Positions 15,620-23,458 are shown, numbered from the stretch's first letter. The stretch is 64,000 nucleotides of DNA from a virus (IMGVR_UViG_3300009082_000016:108724-172723), one strand, 5' to 3'. Program-made: numbers and translations. Notes: generated from the sequence alone by a model not told the origin.

Positions 15620-15857
15620 CGGGTTCCTGCGAGCGGTCGAGATCGCCCATCTGCGAGGCAATCTCTTCCCACATCGAATACTGCGTGCTGTCGATCTCGT
15701 CGTCCCGGACAGCATCGAGTGTCAGGCCCTCGTGACTGCAACCGACGTGGACCTGGTCCTTCCCGCCCTCGCCGAGGCCTTCGACGATCACCTTCACGCT
15801 GTTGCGAGGAGAGGCGCCGAGCGGCTCCCCGTCGACGAGGACCTTCAACCGCACCAT
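15606..15857 (-). CDS. Small hypothetical protein
   Basis: Encodes 83 residues starting MVRLKVLVDGEPLG; the ATG at 15857 overlaps the upstream stop. N-terminal half is beta-rich; the C-terminal half is acidic and helical. No family is recognised. Confidence 0.65.
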   Translation of the reverse strand: MVRLKVLVDGEPLGASPRNSVKVIVEGLGEGGKDQVHVGCSHEGLTLDAVRDDEIDSTQYSMWEEIASQMGDLDRSQEPDDPL

Positions 15858-16777
15858 CAGAGCTTCCTCCCGGCGAACGACTCCCGGCCTGGCCACTTCT
15901 GAACCTTCGGGTAGAGCCGCGGGGCCTTCTTCGACAGCGGCTCCTGCCACACCAGGACCGGCAGCTGGGACCTGCCCAGCATGCCGACCCACAGCTCGCT
16001 CAGAACGTCCAGCGGCAGTACCGCCCGATCCGTCGACGCCCCGGTCTCGGGGTAGTTCGCCGCGGCGAGCGCCGTCTCGGGCGACGGCGCCACCACCACC
16101 TCGGCCATCATCCCCTTCGGTGACCGGGAGATCACCAGCCACTTCGGCGGCGCCTTCTCCGTCTGCGCCTTCTCCTCGGCCAAAGCGTCCGCGATGATCT
16201 TGTCGTACGCCTTCTTCTGGGCATCCGGCGTCGTCGCCGCCGCGACCATCAGCCCCTTGGCGTAGATGATCATGTTGGTCGACGACGTCAGCGGCCAGCA
16301 GTCGTGGACCCCGCGGTGCAGGAGCCGGTTCAGGACTTCCAACTTCCAGGCCGCGGACTCTTCACACAACGTGAGCAGCTTGTAGGTCGCCCCGATCCCG
16401 ACCGTGCAGGCCGGGTCCAGGTTCTCGAAGAACCCGATCGCGTCACGGAACCGCTGCCCGTTGTTCCCAATGCGCCCCAGGAAACGGTCGAAGACCTCGC
16501 TCTCCCAGGTGTACGGATTGAGCGTCGGACCCAGGACCGAAAACGCGACGCGGCCGACTGCCAGGGTCCACATGACGGACTCGTCCCCCCGGCCCAGCTT
16601 GATCTCGCGGTCCTCTTCGTTCAACAGGGTGCCGTAGACCGACGCCCGACGCCGCGGGTCCGCGTGCAGAAGCGAAGGGAAGTAGCCCGCGCTCGCAATG
16701 CCGTACGGCCGGCGCACGAGCTGCTGGATGAAGGCCTCCACGAACTTGGGGTCCTGGACGTCGTCGAAGGTGCTCAT
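15857..16777 (-). CDS. Hypothetical protein (306 residues)
   Basis: Starts MSTFDDVQDPKFVEAF. Residues 1-170 are helical with many aromatic and charged residues and two isolated cysteines; from about 190 there are Lys-rich helices; a beta-rich end has RAVLPLDVLSELWVG. No enzyme motif is visible. The ATG at 16777 overlaps the stop of the DUF6876 gene. Confidence 0.7.
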   Translation of the reverse strand: MSTFDDVQDPKFVEAFIQQLVRRPYGIASAGYFPSLLHADPRRRASVYGTLLNEEDREIKLGRGDESVMWTLAVGRVAFSVLGPTLNPYTWESEVFDRFLGRIGNNGQRFRDAIGFFENLDPACTVGIGATYKLLTLCEESAAWKLEVLNRLLHRGVHDCWPLTSSTNMIIYAKGLMVAAATTPDAQKKAYDKIIADALAEEKAQTEKAPPKWLVISRSPKGMMAEVVVAPSPETALAAANYPETGASTDRAVLPLDVLSELWVGMLGRSQLPVLVWQEPLSKKAPRLYPKVQKWPGRESFAGRKL

Positions 16778-17175
16778 CAGTGTTCCCCGGGGAGGAGGAC
16801 GACCCAGACGGGCTCCCCACCGACCTCGCCCGGCTCGACCCAGAGCTTGATCTCCGGCAGATCGAAGTCGACGAAGTCGAACTTCTGCGTGACCACGGGC
16901 TTCTTGTCGCTGTCGGGGATGCAGGTCAGCAGCGCCGACTTGTTGGCCTTCACCTTCAGCTCCCAGACCTGGAAGTCCCGACACATCTCGTCCGCGGCCG
17001 CGGCCTTCTCGACCTGGCTGGCGATGGCGTTGATCAGCCAGAAGGCGCCATTCTTCCCGCCCTTCTCGGCGACGTAGTGCGCCCCGTCCGTGAGCACGAC
17101 CTTGGGGAACAGCGGGCGCAGGCTGTAGTAGGCCTCCGTCCCGCAGAAGCCGTCGAGCGTCCTTTGGTCGATCAT
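16777..17175 (-). CDS. DUF6876 family protein
   Basis: Encodes 132 residues. GTEAYYSLRPLFPKVVLTDGAHYVAEKGG, AFWLINAIASQ, FQVWELKV and FDFVDFDLPEIKLWV match the order I remember for DUF6876 proteins (F.GTE.YY, TDGV.YLAE.GGA.WLIDAI, FQVWKL, TDFPL..IKL). These are small proteins common in phages and plasmids, with no known function. Start at 17175 fits the ATGA overlap. Confidence 0.75.
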   Translation of the reverse strand: MIDQRTLDGFCGTEAYYSLRPLFPKVVLTDGAHYVAEKGGKNGAFWLINAIASQVEKAAAADEMCRDFQVWELKVKANKSALLTCIPDSDKKPVVTQKFDFVDFDLPEIKLWVEPGEVGGEPVWVVLLPGEH

Positions 17176-17891
17176 TCTGGTCCTCCTGCCTCCGGAGCCA
17201 GGCTTCCCGGCTCCTGGATGAACTGCCAGAGCAGCTCGCTGCAGACGACGATATCCGCGTCGCTGCCCTGGGGAAAGACGTGGTAGCTCATGTTGCCCTG
17301 CCGGTCGGACCGCCACTCCATCCTGTCAAACAGCGGGTTGCCACCCCGATGCCGCAGGAAGTTGCGGTCGCCAGGGCCCAGGTGCATCCCCATGTTGTAG
17401 TCGAACCTGAGCCCGTTCGGCGTCCAGTCGGGCGTCGCCAGCCAACCTCGTCCAGGCACGTGGAACGACACCCGGATGTTGAAGTACGTGGCCGGCGCGG
17501 ACGAGTTGAAGTCGATGCACATCGCGTCGGGGATTTCGGCGTCGACCGGCGGGCAGCCCTGGCCCTTCAGCTCATCCAGCTTGTCCTCCGCTTGGCGCAG
17601 ATCCCGCGAGCATCCATCCAGGTTGGCCTCGATGACGACGGTGGACCGCCGGCACTCGATGACGTCGTTCAGCGCCCGGAGATGGGCCGCCTTCAACTCT
17701 TCGACGCGCGTCTCGGCGACCGAACGCGCCGGCCGGCACTCGACAAACTGATCCCGGTACCGCTCCTTCTCCTGCGCGATCCGGGTCATGTCGCTGGAGA
17801 CGAATCCCAACGCCACGCAGGTCAGCATCAGGCCGGAGCCGAAAAGCACGAGCGCCACGAACAGGATGTTGCGCTTCGTCTTGTCGATCAT
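17172..17891 (-). CDS. Membrane-anchored coiled-coil protein
   Basis: Encodes 239 residues. One transmembrane segment (about 9-31, ILFVALVLFGSGLMLTCVAL) is followed by a coiled coil (about 35-110) and a beta-rich, Trp/Arg-containing domain to the end. The short basic N-terminus (DKTKR) suggests the bulk lies outside the cytoplasm. The shape is similar to spanins or envelope-modifying phage proteins, but no lysis gene is next to it. Confidence 0.7.
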   Translation of the reverse strand: MIDKTKRNILFVALVLFGSGLMLTCVALGFVSSDMTRIAQEKERYRDQFVECRPARSVAETRVEELKAAHLRALNDVIECRRSTVVIEANLDGCSRDLRQAEDKLDELKGQGCPPVDAEIPDAMCIDFNSSAPATYFNIRVSFHVPGRGWLATPDWTPNGLRFDYNMGMHLGPGDRNFLRHRGGNPLFDRMEWRSDRQGNMSYHVFPQGSDADIVVCSELLWQFIQEPGSLAPEAGGPE

Positions 17892-18043
17892 GCGGGGTTG
17901 CGGAACACGCGCTTGCAGTCCGCACAGAGGAAGCGGTTGCGGGGCAGCGCCACCTCAACCCGCTTCCACTGCTTCTTCTGCGTTGCCTTCTGGATCGGCT
18001 TCCGCTCGGAGATGTTCTTGCTGCTACAGAACGGACATTTCAT
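17888..18043 (-). CDS. Small zinc-ribbon protein (51 residues)
   Basis: Starts MKCPFCSSKN; a second pair, FLCADCKRV, follows 30 residues later, separated by a Lys/Gln-rich helix. CPFC/CADC is a typical zinc ribbon. Stop overlaps the next start as ATGA, and GGAGGAG lies upstream of its start. Probably a nucleic-acid-binding adaptor. Confidence 0.75.
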   Translation of the reverse strand: MKCPFCSSKNISERKPIQKATQKKQWKRVEVALPRNRFLCADCKRVFRNPA

Positions 18044-18055
18044 CGTCTGCTCCTC

Positions 18056-18295
18056 CTACTCGGTCGCATAGGCGTGTACCAGCCGGCCGGCGCTGAACTG
18101 GAACACGACGAACATTCCCGGCCACGCCTCTTCGGGCTGCCAGGGCTTGCCTTCGCTGCCCACGGCAGCGCGATGCCGCTCGACATCATCGTTCTGGATG
18201 ACGATATGCTCGCCGAGGCAGCCATGTGGGTGCTCCGTCAGGAACGGGATGTCCGCCCGCCGGAGCATCTCCATTAGCAGCTCACGATCGGTCAT
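18056..18295 (-). CDS. Small hypothetical protein
   Basis: Encodes 79 residues starting MTDRELLMEMLRRADIPF. Helical N-terminus, a His/Cys turn (EHPHGCLGEH), then a beta-rich end (MFVVFQFSAGRLVHAY). Overlaps the upstream gene by 4 nt. No family is recognised. Confidence 0.65.
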   Translation of the reverse strand: MTDRELLMEMLRRADIPFLTEHPHGCLGEHIVIQNDDVERHRAAVGSEGKPWQPEEAWPGMFVVFQFSAGRLVHAYATE

Positions 18296-18744
18296 TCGTC
18301 CTCCAACTGGTACTCGCCGGGCGCCAGGCCAAGCATCCCGAAACGCTGCCAGAGCAGATCCAGGATGAGCTTGGCCGACAAGACGGCCATCTTCTTGGTG
18401 GCTTCGGACATCTCTCCCCAGGTGGGGATCGTCCTGTTCCCACACTCGCTGCAGGCAACCACGTTGGCGGAATGGACCAGAGCCGCGAACGTCTCGATGT
18501 GGGGCCAGTTGAACTCGACACTGTTGAACCGTCGCTCCCAGTAGGTCGCTGCCTCGTCCTCGATCTGCGGCTGGCTCCTGTCCTTCTCGGCCTGATCGAA
18601 GATGGCGGCCTCTTCCGACTTCACACGGAACTCGTACCGGTCGTCCGGCAACGGCGTCATCTCGAACCAGCAGCTGCGCCACAGGAGGTACTCGCACACG
18701 GCCCGGGCTCTCCGGGCCCCGACGATCACCTTGGTTCCTTCCAT
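18292..18744 (-). CDS. Hypothetical protein
   Basis: Encodes 150 residues starting MEGTKVIVGARRARAVCEYLLW. A CSEC pair near residue 103 may bind zinc with other residues. The rest is helical and charged. The ATG overlaps the upstream stop by 1 nt. Confidence 0.65.
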   Translation of the reverse strand: MEGTKVIVGARRARAVCEYLLWRSCWFEMTPLPDDRYEFRVKSEEAAIFDQAEKDRSQPQIEDEAATYWERRFNSVEFNWPHIETFAALVHSANVVACSECGNRTIPTWGEMSEATKKMAVLSAKLILDLLWQRFGMLGLAPGEYQLEDE

Positions 18745-19259
18745 CAGCTCTTCAACCACCTTCCCTTGGAATCCCGGGGCCACTTCTTCATCTCCTCCCG
18801 CAGGGAGGACCGCTCGGCCTCCGTCATCGGGTAAAGCTGGCTCGACGAGATCCACGGCACGAGCGACTTCGGCCGCTTCAGCTCCCCCGTCCGGGTGTTG
18901 AAGAACGGCGGGCCTGGGTAGAGCTCAAGGTTGTGGTGGTTGTGCAACTCCACCGGCACGAGTATCTCGAGGTCTTCCTCGAACACCGGCCGCTCCACCG
19001 ACCGCATCGCCGGCCGCACCAGCCAGATCGGGACCGCCTTGAGACCGCGGAACGAACGGCCTTCACCGTAGTAGGTACTCACGCCCTCCCAGCGGACGCT
19101 GGCGCCCGTCACCGCGGCCCGGTAGTACAGGCTCTCCAGAAGCGGGACGCGCTTGATGGTGCGCTGATCCTTGTTTCGGTTCCCATCAACAGGCTGGTAC
19201 TCGATCTCGATCCGGCCCCGGACCAGGACCACGTCACCGATTCGGAACTTCGGCTGCAT
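18744..19259 (-). CDS. Hypothetical protein
   Basis: Encodes 171 residues from the ATG at 19259, preceded by AAGGAGG; a start 6 codons earlier is less well supported. N-terminal beta strands (FRIGDVVLVRGRIEIEY) look like an SH3- or KOW-like barrel. C-terminal part is Trp/Lys-rich. Function unknown. Confidence 0.65.
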   Translation of the reverse strand: MQPKFRIGDVVLVRGRIEIEYQPVDGNRNKDQRTIKRVPLLESLYYRAAVTGASVRWEGVSTYYGEGRSFRGLKAVPIWLVRPAMRSVERPVFEEDLEILVPVELHNHHNLELYPGPPFFNTRTGELKRPKSLVPWISSSQLYPMTEAERSSLREEMKKWPRDSKGRWLKS

Positions 19260-19273
19260 CAGACCTCCTTCCC

Positions 19274-20290
19274 TCAAGACTCGCCGAGCAGCTGCTCGAG
19301 CTCACGCTCGGCGGCCTTCTGGGCCACCAGGAGCGCGTCGACCCGCTCACGATACCGACCCACGGATTTCCGCAGGTCGCTCAGATCCGGCTCTTCACCG
19401 CCGTCCACCCAGCGGGTGAACAGCTTCATCAGCTCCGAGCGCGTCAACACCGGGGCCTCCGGAACCGACGGCTCGATGGCGGGCATAGGAGGGGCCGATG
19501 GCCCGGCAAACGCCGGCGCCTCGATCCGCTCATCGGCACCTGGCGCTTCCGGCACGACCGGGACGGGCACCGCGGCGGGCTTCTTCACAGCCACCATCTT
19601 CTCGGCGATCTCAGCCAGATCATCGAGCTTCGACCAGGGCCACGCCTTGCCGCCGTTCGGGCCGGCCCCCAGGTCGATGGTCGGCGCCGGGAACGAGCCG
19701 TTCTTGATCCAGTTGGTCAGCGTTGTGCGATGCACGCCGATGAGCGAAGCCAGGGCCTGGATCTTCACGTACTCGCCAGCCTTCGAATCTTCCTCGTCGG
19801 CCTTCGGCTCTTCTGCCGCCTCGCAGGCAGGCGCAGGCGCCGGAACCTGCGGCTCGGCCTCGATCGGGTCCGGATCCCACTCCCGGATGGTCAGCCAGTT
19901 GAGCGCGAGGCACTCGCCCCGCAGCTGCTGGGCCTTGTGAACTTCGCGCTCTTCCTCCCGCGAGATCGACTTGTCCTTCACCCAGCCGCTCAGGATCGCG
20001 AGGCGTGTCGGGGCTCCCGATGGGTAGGGAACCTGGGTTGCGAACAGCCGATGGTCGTGCTCCTTGAAACACCACAGGCCCTTCCCGCCGTTGCCCATGG
20101 GCTTGAACGAGTCGTGCGACGCAGAACCCATCCCCTCTCTGGCGAACCGCTGCCACGACCGCTCGAAGCGTTTGAACAGCACCTCGGGCACCGACTCGAT
20201 GAACTCGCGCCCGGGTATCCGGCCGCTCCGCACGAACAGCCAGATCTCACCCCGGGGGCCGGACAGGAACTTCACTGCGCCGTTCGCCAT
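19274..20290 (-). CDS. RelE/Gp49-like domain fused to a helix-turn-helix
   Basis: Encodes 338 residues. Residues 1-130 resemble RelE/HigB-type Gp49 proteins: EFIESVPEVLFKRFERSW, SFKPMG...GLWCFKEHDHRLF, RLAILSGWVKDK and a final helix EVHKAQQL. After an acidic Pro-rich linker, residues 172-225 (YVKIQALASLIGVHRTTLTNWIKNG...WPWSKLDDLAE) form a MerR/AlpA-type helix-turn-helix. A long Pro/Ala linker and a C-terminal coiled coil follow. This could be a toxin-antitoxin-like fusion or a DNA-binding regulator; which one cannot be told. Confidence 0.6.
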   Translation of the reverse strand: MANGAVKFLSGPRGEIWLFVRSGRIPGREFIESVPEVLFKRFERSWQRFAREGMGSASHDSFKPMGNGGKGLWCFKEHDHRLFATQVPYPSGAPTRLAILSGWVKDKSISREEEREVHKAQQLRGECLALNWLTIREWDPDPIEAEPQVPAPAPACEAAEEPKADEEDSKAGEYVKIQALASLIGVHRTTLTNWIKNGSFPAPTIDLGAGPNGGKAWPWSKLDDLAEIAEKMVAVKKPAAVPVPVVPEAPGADERIEAPAFAGPSAPPMPAIEPSVPEAPVLTRSELMKLFTRWVDGGEEPDLSDLRKSVGRYRERVDALLVAQKAAERELEQLLGES

Positions 20291-20316
20291 GTCCTTCTCC
20301 TGGGCCGACTCCACCA

Positions 20317-20820
20317 CTAGCCGGGCTTCTCGGCGTCCTTCAACTCGTCCAGCAGCTCGTACGCCTGGGTGGACGTCGTCGGAATCACCTTGCGGAGCAG
20401 CCTCAGCAGTGCCTGCAGCGTGGGGATGTCCTTCGCGGTCACCCAGAACTTCAGGCTGCTGTCGTTCAGCTGATCGATGTCGGGCGACTGCTCCTCGACC
20501 CACAGGTCCTTCGTGCCCTCGGACATCTTCTTCCCGAAGACGCTGAAGGCGACCTTCACCTGGACGCGGTACGCCGGGTGGTCCTTGTCGACGATCAGGA
20601 CCGGGTCCTCGAAGTCCTCGCCGCACGAGCTGCACGTGAACCCGTTCGAGTCCTCGACGTCGTCGACCTCCTCGGGCTCGAACGACTCCTCGAAGTCCTC
20701 GTTGACCTCGTAGTCGGCGGAATCAGGGCCGCTGAACCGGACCTCGATGTTCCCGCCCAGCGTCGCCTTCGCCCGGGCCTTCTCGTGCCCGCAGTGCGGG
20801 CAACCGTACTTCTTGCTCAT
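20317..20820 (-). CDS. Zinc-ribbon protein
   Basis: Encodes 167 residues starting MSKKYGCPHCGHEKAR, with a second pair CSSCGEDF about 55 residues later. The two are separated by a very acidic loop, so this is a zinc ribbon with a long insertion. The C-terminal 90 residues are mixed alpha/beta with a final helical hairpin. Role unknown. Confidence 0.7.
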   Translation of the reverse strand: MSKKYGCPHCGHEKARAKATLGGNIEVRFSGPDSADYEVNEDFEESFEPEEVDDVEDSNGFTCSSCGEDFEDPVLIVDKDHPAYRVQVKVAFSVFGKKMSEGTKDLWVEEQSPDIDQLNDSSLKFWVTAKDIPTLQALLRLLRKVIPTTSTQAYELLDELKDAEKPG

Positions 20821-21044
20821 CGCTGCTCCTCCTTCTCCATCCGCCTCCAGATCCGGCTCACCCAGAGCAGGAAGCGGCGCTCGCTCAACCCGCAGCCACG
20901 CATCAGCGTGACCGCCCAGAAGATGCACGCGCCGGCCACGACCCGCACCGAGCGGGAGGCCTTCTCGCCGCGAAGGATGCGCGACACCGAGTTGCCCACG
21001 TACACGCGGGCGCTCGCGTCGGTGATCGGCTTATCCTTCATCAT
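20817..21044 (-). CDS. Small basic protein with one membrane-like segment
   Basis: Encodes 75 residues from ATG-ATG at 21044/21041, after GGAGG. Residues about 32-50 (SVRVVAGACIFWAVTLM) are hydrophobic; both flanks are rich in Arg. Its start lies 14 nt inside the upstream gene. Function unknown. Confidence 0.6.
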   Translation of the reverse strand: MMKDKPITDASARVYVGNSVSRILRGEKASRSVRVVAGACIFWAVTLMRGCGLSERRFLLWVSRIWRRMEKEEQR

Positions 21045-21540
21045 CGTCCTCCAACATGAACTGGGACAGGGGGTCGGTCTCCTCGCCGGAATCGAAGTCC
21101 AGCTCAGCGAACGGGTCGGGCGCGGCGCATGCCGCGCAGGCCCGGAGCTCCCGGTCCCCGAAGAACGCGACGATCGCCCTGGCTTCCTCCCCGTCCTCGA
21201 GGTGCGGGTGGTACGGGAACAGGACGCGACCGCTTGCCTGCGTGAGGTCGTCGGTGATGGCCCGCCTCTCGAACACCCCCTTGAGGAGAATCCTGCCGAA
21301 CTCGTGCAGGAAGCTCTCCGAGGGGATTCCCCTCTTCCCGCACAGGCAGCAGACCCTGCTCCAATCCTGTGGGACATCTCGTTGAAGGAACCAGACGTAC
21401 CACAGGGGTGACTTCCCCTCGTAGACCGGCATGACCACCTCCCACTGCGGCTTCGACGTTGGCTCGCAGGCACCACACCTGGAGTAGCTGGTGAACGAGC
21501 GGACGCGCGTGCATCCGCTCGAGTTTCTTGATGGCAGCAC
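21031..21540 (-). CDS. Cys-rich protein, likely frame-shifted partner of the next ORF
   Basis: Encodes 169 residues from a GTG at 21540 with AGGAGG 3 nt upstream. CGAC (about 23-26), CCLCGKRG and CAACAAPD give two or three CxxC pairs, and the acidic tail ends in DDDEG. The first ~20 residues (LPSRNSSGCTRVR) look less natural than the rest. The reading frame of 21104-21784 appears to supply a better N-terminal region, so the two may be one interrupted gene. Confidence 0.6.
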   Translation of the reverse strand: MLPSRNSSGCTRVRSFTSYSRCGACEPTSKPQWEVVMPVYEGKSPLWYVWFLQRDVPQDWSRVCCLCGKRGIPSESFLHEFGRILLKGVFERRAITDDLTQASGRVLFPYHPHLEDGEEARAIVAFFGDRELRACAACAAPDPFAELDFDSGEETDPLSQFMLEDDDEG

Positions 21541-21784
21541 GAACCTCCTCCAGGAATCGTGATCCGCGGCTGGTCAGCTTTCCGTCCTTCACGAACGGAA
21601 GCCCCAGCGGTGGAAGTCGAACCACGCTTTCCCCGAACTCAACTCCGATCAGGTACCGGAGGAAACCGAGTACCTGACCGATTCGAACTCCCCTCCCTAC
21701 CCACCTTCCCACGACGGGTACGAGTAGCGGGTCGAGCGCAGCTCGACCCAGCACCAGCGCCCTCTTCGCGTCCTTCCTGTTCAC
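21104..21784 (-). CDS. Hypothetical protein; N-terminal half credible, C-terminal half doubtful
   Basis: Starts at a GTG (21784) after AGGAGGG. Residues 1-90 (MNRKDAKRALVLGRAALDP...FLEEVRAAIKKLERMHARP) look like a real helical protein. From about residue 100 the frame reads the opposite-biased Arg/Gly-rich shadow of the gene at 21031-21540. Either this gene ends in a fortuitous extension, or a frameshift near 21480-21520 joins it to the Cys-rich frame. No clear slippery heptamer is visible. Confidence 0.45.
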   Translation of the reverse strand: MNRKDAKRALVLGRAALDPLLVPVVGRWVGRGVRIGQVLGFLRYLIGVEFGESVVRLPPLGLPFVKDGKLTSRGSRFLEEVRAAIKKLERMHARPLVHQLLQVWCLRANVEAAVGGGHAGLRGEVTPVVRLVPSTRCPTGLEQGLLPVREEGNPLGELPARVRQDSPQGGVREAGHHRRPHAGKRSRPVPVPPAPRGRGGSQGDRRVLRGPGAPGLRGMRRARPVR

Positions 21785-21856
21785 CTACACCCTCCTACAC
21801 GACGACTTCTCGCTTCTGTGGTGGCAGTTCTGGACCCTTCTATGCTCTGAGAACTC

Positions 21857-22101
21857 TGTTGTCCTATCGAAGGGTCTCTGTTGTCCTAGTCGGTGGGACC
21901 CTATTGTCCTAGTGGGGGTCCCTGTTGTCCTAGTGCCACGTTTTCGTGATCTTGGTAGGACAATAGGACCCCTCTGCGCCGAAATACAGAGGACTTACGC
22001 TTGGTTTACCCCACACAGACGATAGGACAATAGGGTCCCAGGGACTCTGTTGTCCTAGTGAGGGTCTCTATTGTCCTAGTCGGTGGGACCCTGTTGTCCT
22101 A
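21857..22101. repeat. Iteron array, candidate replication origin
   Basis: Nine copies of a 10-bp core T(G/A)TTGTCCTA: direct at 21857, 21879, 21902, 21923, 22048, 22069 and 22092, and inverted at 21956 and 22023. Direct copies are 21-23 bp apart, about two helical turns, the spacing usual for iterons bound by a Rep protein. The segment between copies 5 and 6 (21966-22022) is comparatively AT-rich. The 314-nt gap holds no gene. A two-winged-helix protein, a ParB-like protein and a DnaB-like helicase are encoded just upstream in transcription, which supports an origin. Confidence 0.75.
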
Positions 22102-22482
22102 CCGGTGGAACGTCTCGAGGGTGGCCCGGACGTGCGCCCGGGTCAGTTTTGCCAGCTCGACGAACTGGAGCCGGCAGAAGCCGCACAGGTGGCTGTACTC
22201 GAGGTGCTCGTCCTCGCCGGCGGCTTTGAGGCTGATGCGGAAGCCGCCGCGCACCCGCCGGGCAGCGGTCGGCTCGTGGCAGCGGTCGCAGCGTGGGGTG
22301 TTCGAACGCACCCGGAAGAGGACGACCATCGGCTTCCCGTCGGGGCCGGCGATGACGTCCCTGGCCAGCAGTCCCTTCTTCACCATCTGCTGCGTCTGGC
22401 TGAGGATGACGGACGCCCCATCGAACATGCGACGGAAGCCGTCGATCTCGGGGGACGGTTCCCCTGGCTTTTTTCCTGCCAT
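22099..22482 (-). CDS. Zinc-binding hypothetical protein
   Basis: Encodes 127 residues. CDRCHEP and CGFC (about residues 65-70 and 105-108) bracket a basic beta-rich stretch, forming a possible zinc domain. N-terminal part is helical. The gene ends inside the last iteron. Confidence 0.7.
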   Translation of the reverse strand: MAGKKPGEPSPEIDGFRRMFDGASVILSQTQQMVKKGLLARDVIAGPDGKPMVVLFRVRSNTPRCDRCHEPTAARRVRGGFRISLKAAGEDEHLEYSHLCGFCRLQFVELAKLTRAHVRATLETFHR

Positions 22483-22497
22483 GGCTCTCCTTTTTTC

Positions 22498-22653
22498 TCA
22501 GCGGGAGGCCCAGACGAGCCCCGCCGCAAGGGTGAGAACGACGCCCAGGAAAGCGGGCATCGCTCCGTACTCGATCAGCTTTTCCCCGACTGCAAAGGAC
22601 AGGAGGACTGCCACGCTGATTCCCAGCACGGCACGCCCCGGGTCGAGGCGCAT
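22498..22653 (-). CDS. Small two-pass membrane protein (51 residues)
   Basis: Reads MRLDPGRAVLGISVAVLL...EYGAMPAFLGVVLTLAAGLVWASR: two hydrophobic segments joined by a charged turn (GEKLIEYG). It starts directly after the upstream stop with no gap. Ribosome site is weak, so translation probably depends on coupling. A small holin or envelope protein is possible; there is no direct evidence. Confidence 0.55.
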   Translation of the reverse strand: MRLDPGRAVLGISVAVLLSFAVGEKLIEYGAMPAFLGVVLTLAAGLVWASR

Positions 22654-22923
22654 CTATCCCGAGATGTCCCCGCCCCCGATGACCCCGCCGCCGGAGACCT
22701 TCGCCAGAGCGGCAAGAGCCAGGGCGACGTGCCGGTGGGCTGCGATCGTTTCGTTCAGCGCGGTCTGCGAGAAGGCGCCAGGCCGATCGGGAGGACCGCC
22801 GCGGGGAAAAGAGACGGGCCTACTCGAGCTCTTCTTCAGAGCGAACAGGCGGCTCTGGGCCTGGCCCAGGTTCTTCAGCGCGTCCTTCAGGAGCGTGGCC
22901 GGACTTGCGGTTCTGGTAGGCAC
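22654..22923 (-). CDS. Small hypothetical protein
   Basis: Encodes 89 residues from a GTG at 22923, or a later start. Helical N-terminus (TLLKDALKNLGQAQSRLFALKK), Pro/Gly-rich centre, second helix, and a Gly-rich end. It overlaps the next gene upstream by 104 nt in another frame, so one of the two ends may be wrongly placed. Confidence 0.5.
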   Translation of the reverse strand: MPTRTASPATLLKDALKNLGQAQSRLFALKKSSSRPVSFPRGGPPDRPGAFSQTALNETIAAHRHVALALAALAKVSGGGVIGGGDISG

Positions 22924-23164
22924 AGTTTTCCGTCGCCTCCTCCCACGATGCCCGCTTCTGCGCGTGCATCATGCCCAGGATAGTACCACGCCTCTTGTAC
23001 CTGTAGCGAGAGTCCCCTTGCTCGATCTTGACCTTGAGATAGTAGTAGATTTCGTAGAACGAGGGGATCGGTGGATCGGGGCGGAAGTCCCGGTAGCGGC
23101 ACGCCCGCTCGCAGCCGTCGCAGCGAACGTGCCGCCAGTACCAGGTCTTGTCACGCCGGGACAC
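22820..23164 (-). CDS. Small Cys-containing hypothetical protein
   Basis: Encodes 114 residues from a GTG at 23164. CDGCERACRYRDF near residue 15 is a compact cysteine cluster. A basic, Tyr-rich middle (YEIYYYLKVKIEQ, RYRYKRRG) and a Glu/Pro-rich tail follow. The last 35 residues overlap the next gene and may be dispensable. Confidence 0.6.
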   Translation of the reverse strand: MSRRDKTWYWRHVRCDGCERACRYRDFRPDPPIPSFYEIYYYLKVKIEQGDSRYRYKRRGTILGMMHAQKRASWEEATENCAYQNRKSGHAPEGRAEEPGPGPEPPVRSEEELE

Positions 23165-23458
23165 CTACGGCTCCGGGAGGTACTCGTCCGGATCCAACTT
23201 CGCCTTCTCCCGCATGCCAAGCGCCTCGAACATCGCCGTGAGCGCCCGGACCGCGTCGAGCTCCGTCACGCCGTCGGGGACGCGGAAGTAGCGCCCGCTG
23301 TCCTCCTTCTCGAGCTGGATGCCGACGTGCCCGTTGCCCAGGTCGGTGATGCCCAGGACCTTCACCTTCTTGGAGGCGCCGCCGACGCGGCGGATCACCA
23401 GGGCCATGAACTTCGTCCAGGCGACGATCAACCCGGGCGTCGTGTCGGATTTCACCAT
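23165..23458 (-). CDS. Hypothetical protein
   Basis: Encodes 97 residues. A beta-rich core (KVKVLGITDLGNGHVGIQLEKEDSGRYFRV) lies between two helices. Start ATG at 23458 overlaps the upstream stop by 7 nt. No family is recognised. Confidence 0.7.
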   Translation of the reverse strand: MVKSDTTPGLIVAWTKFMALVIRRVGGASKKVKVLGITDLGNGHVGIQLEKEDSGRYFRVPDGVTELDAVRALTAMFEALGMREKAKLDPDEYLPEP

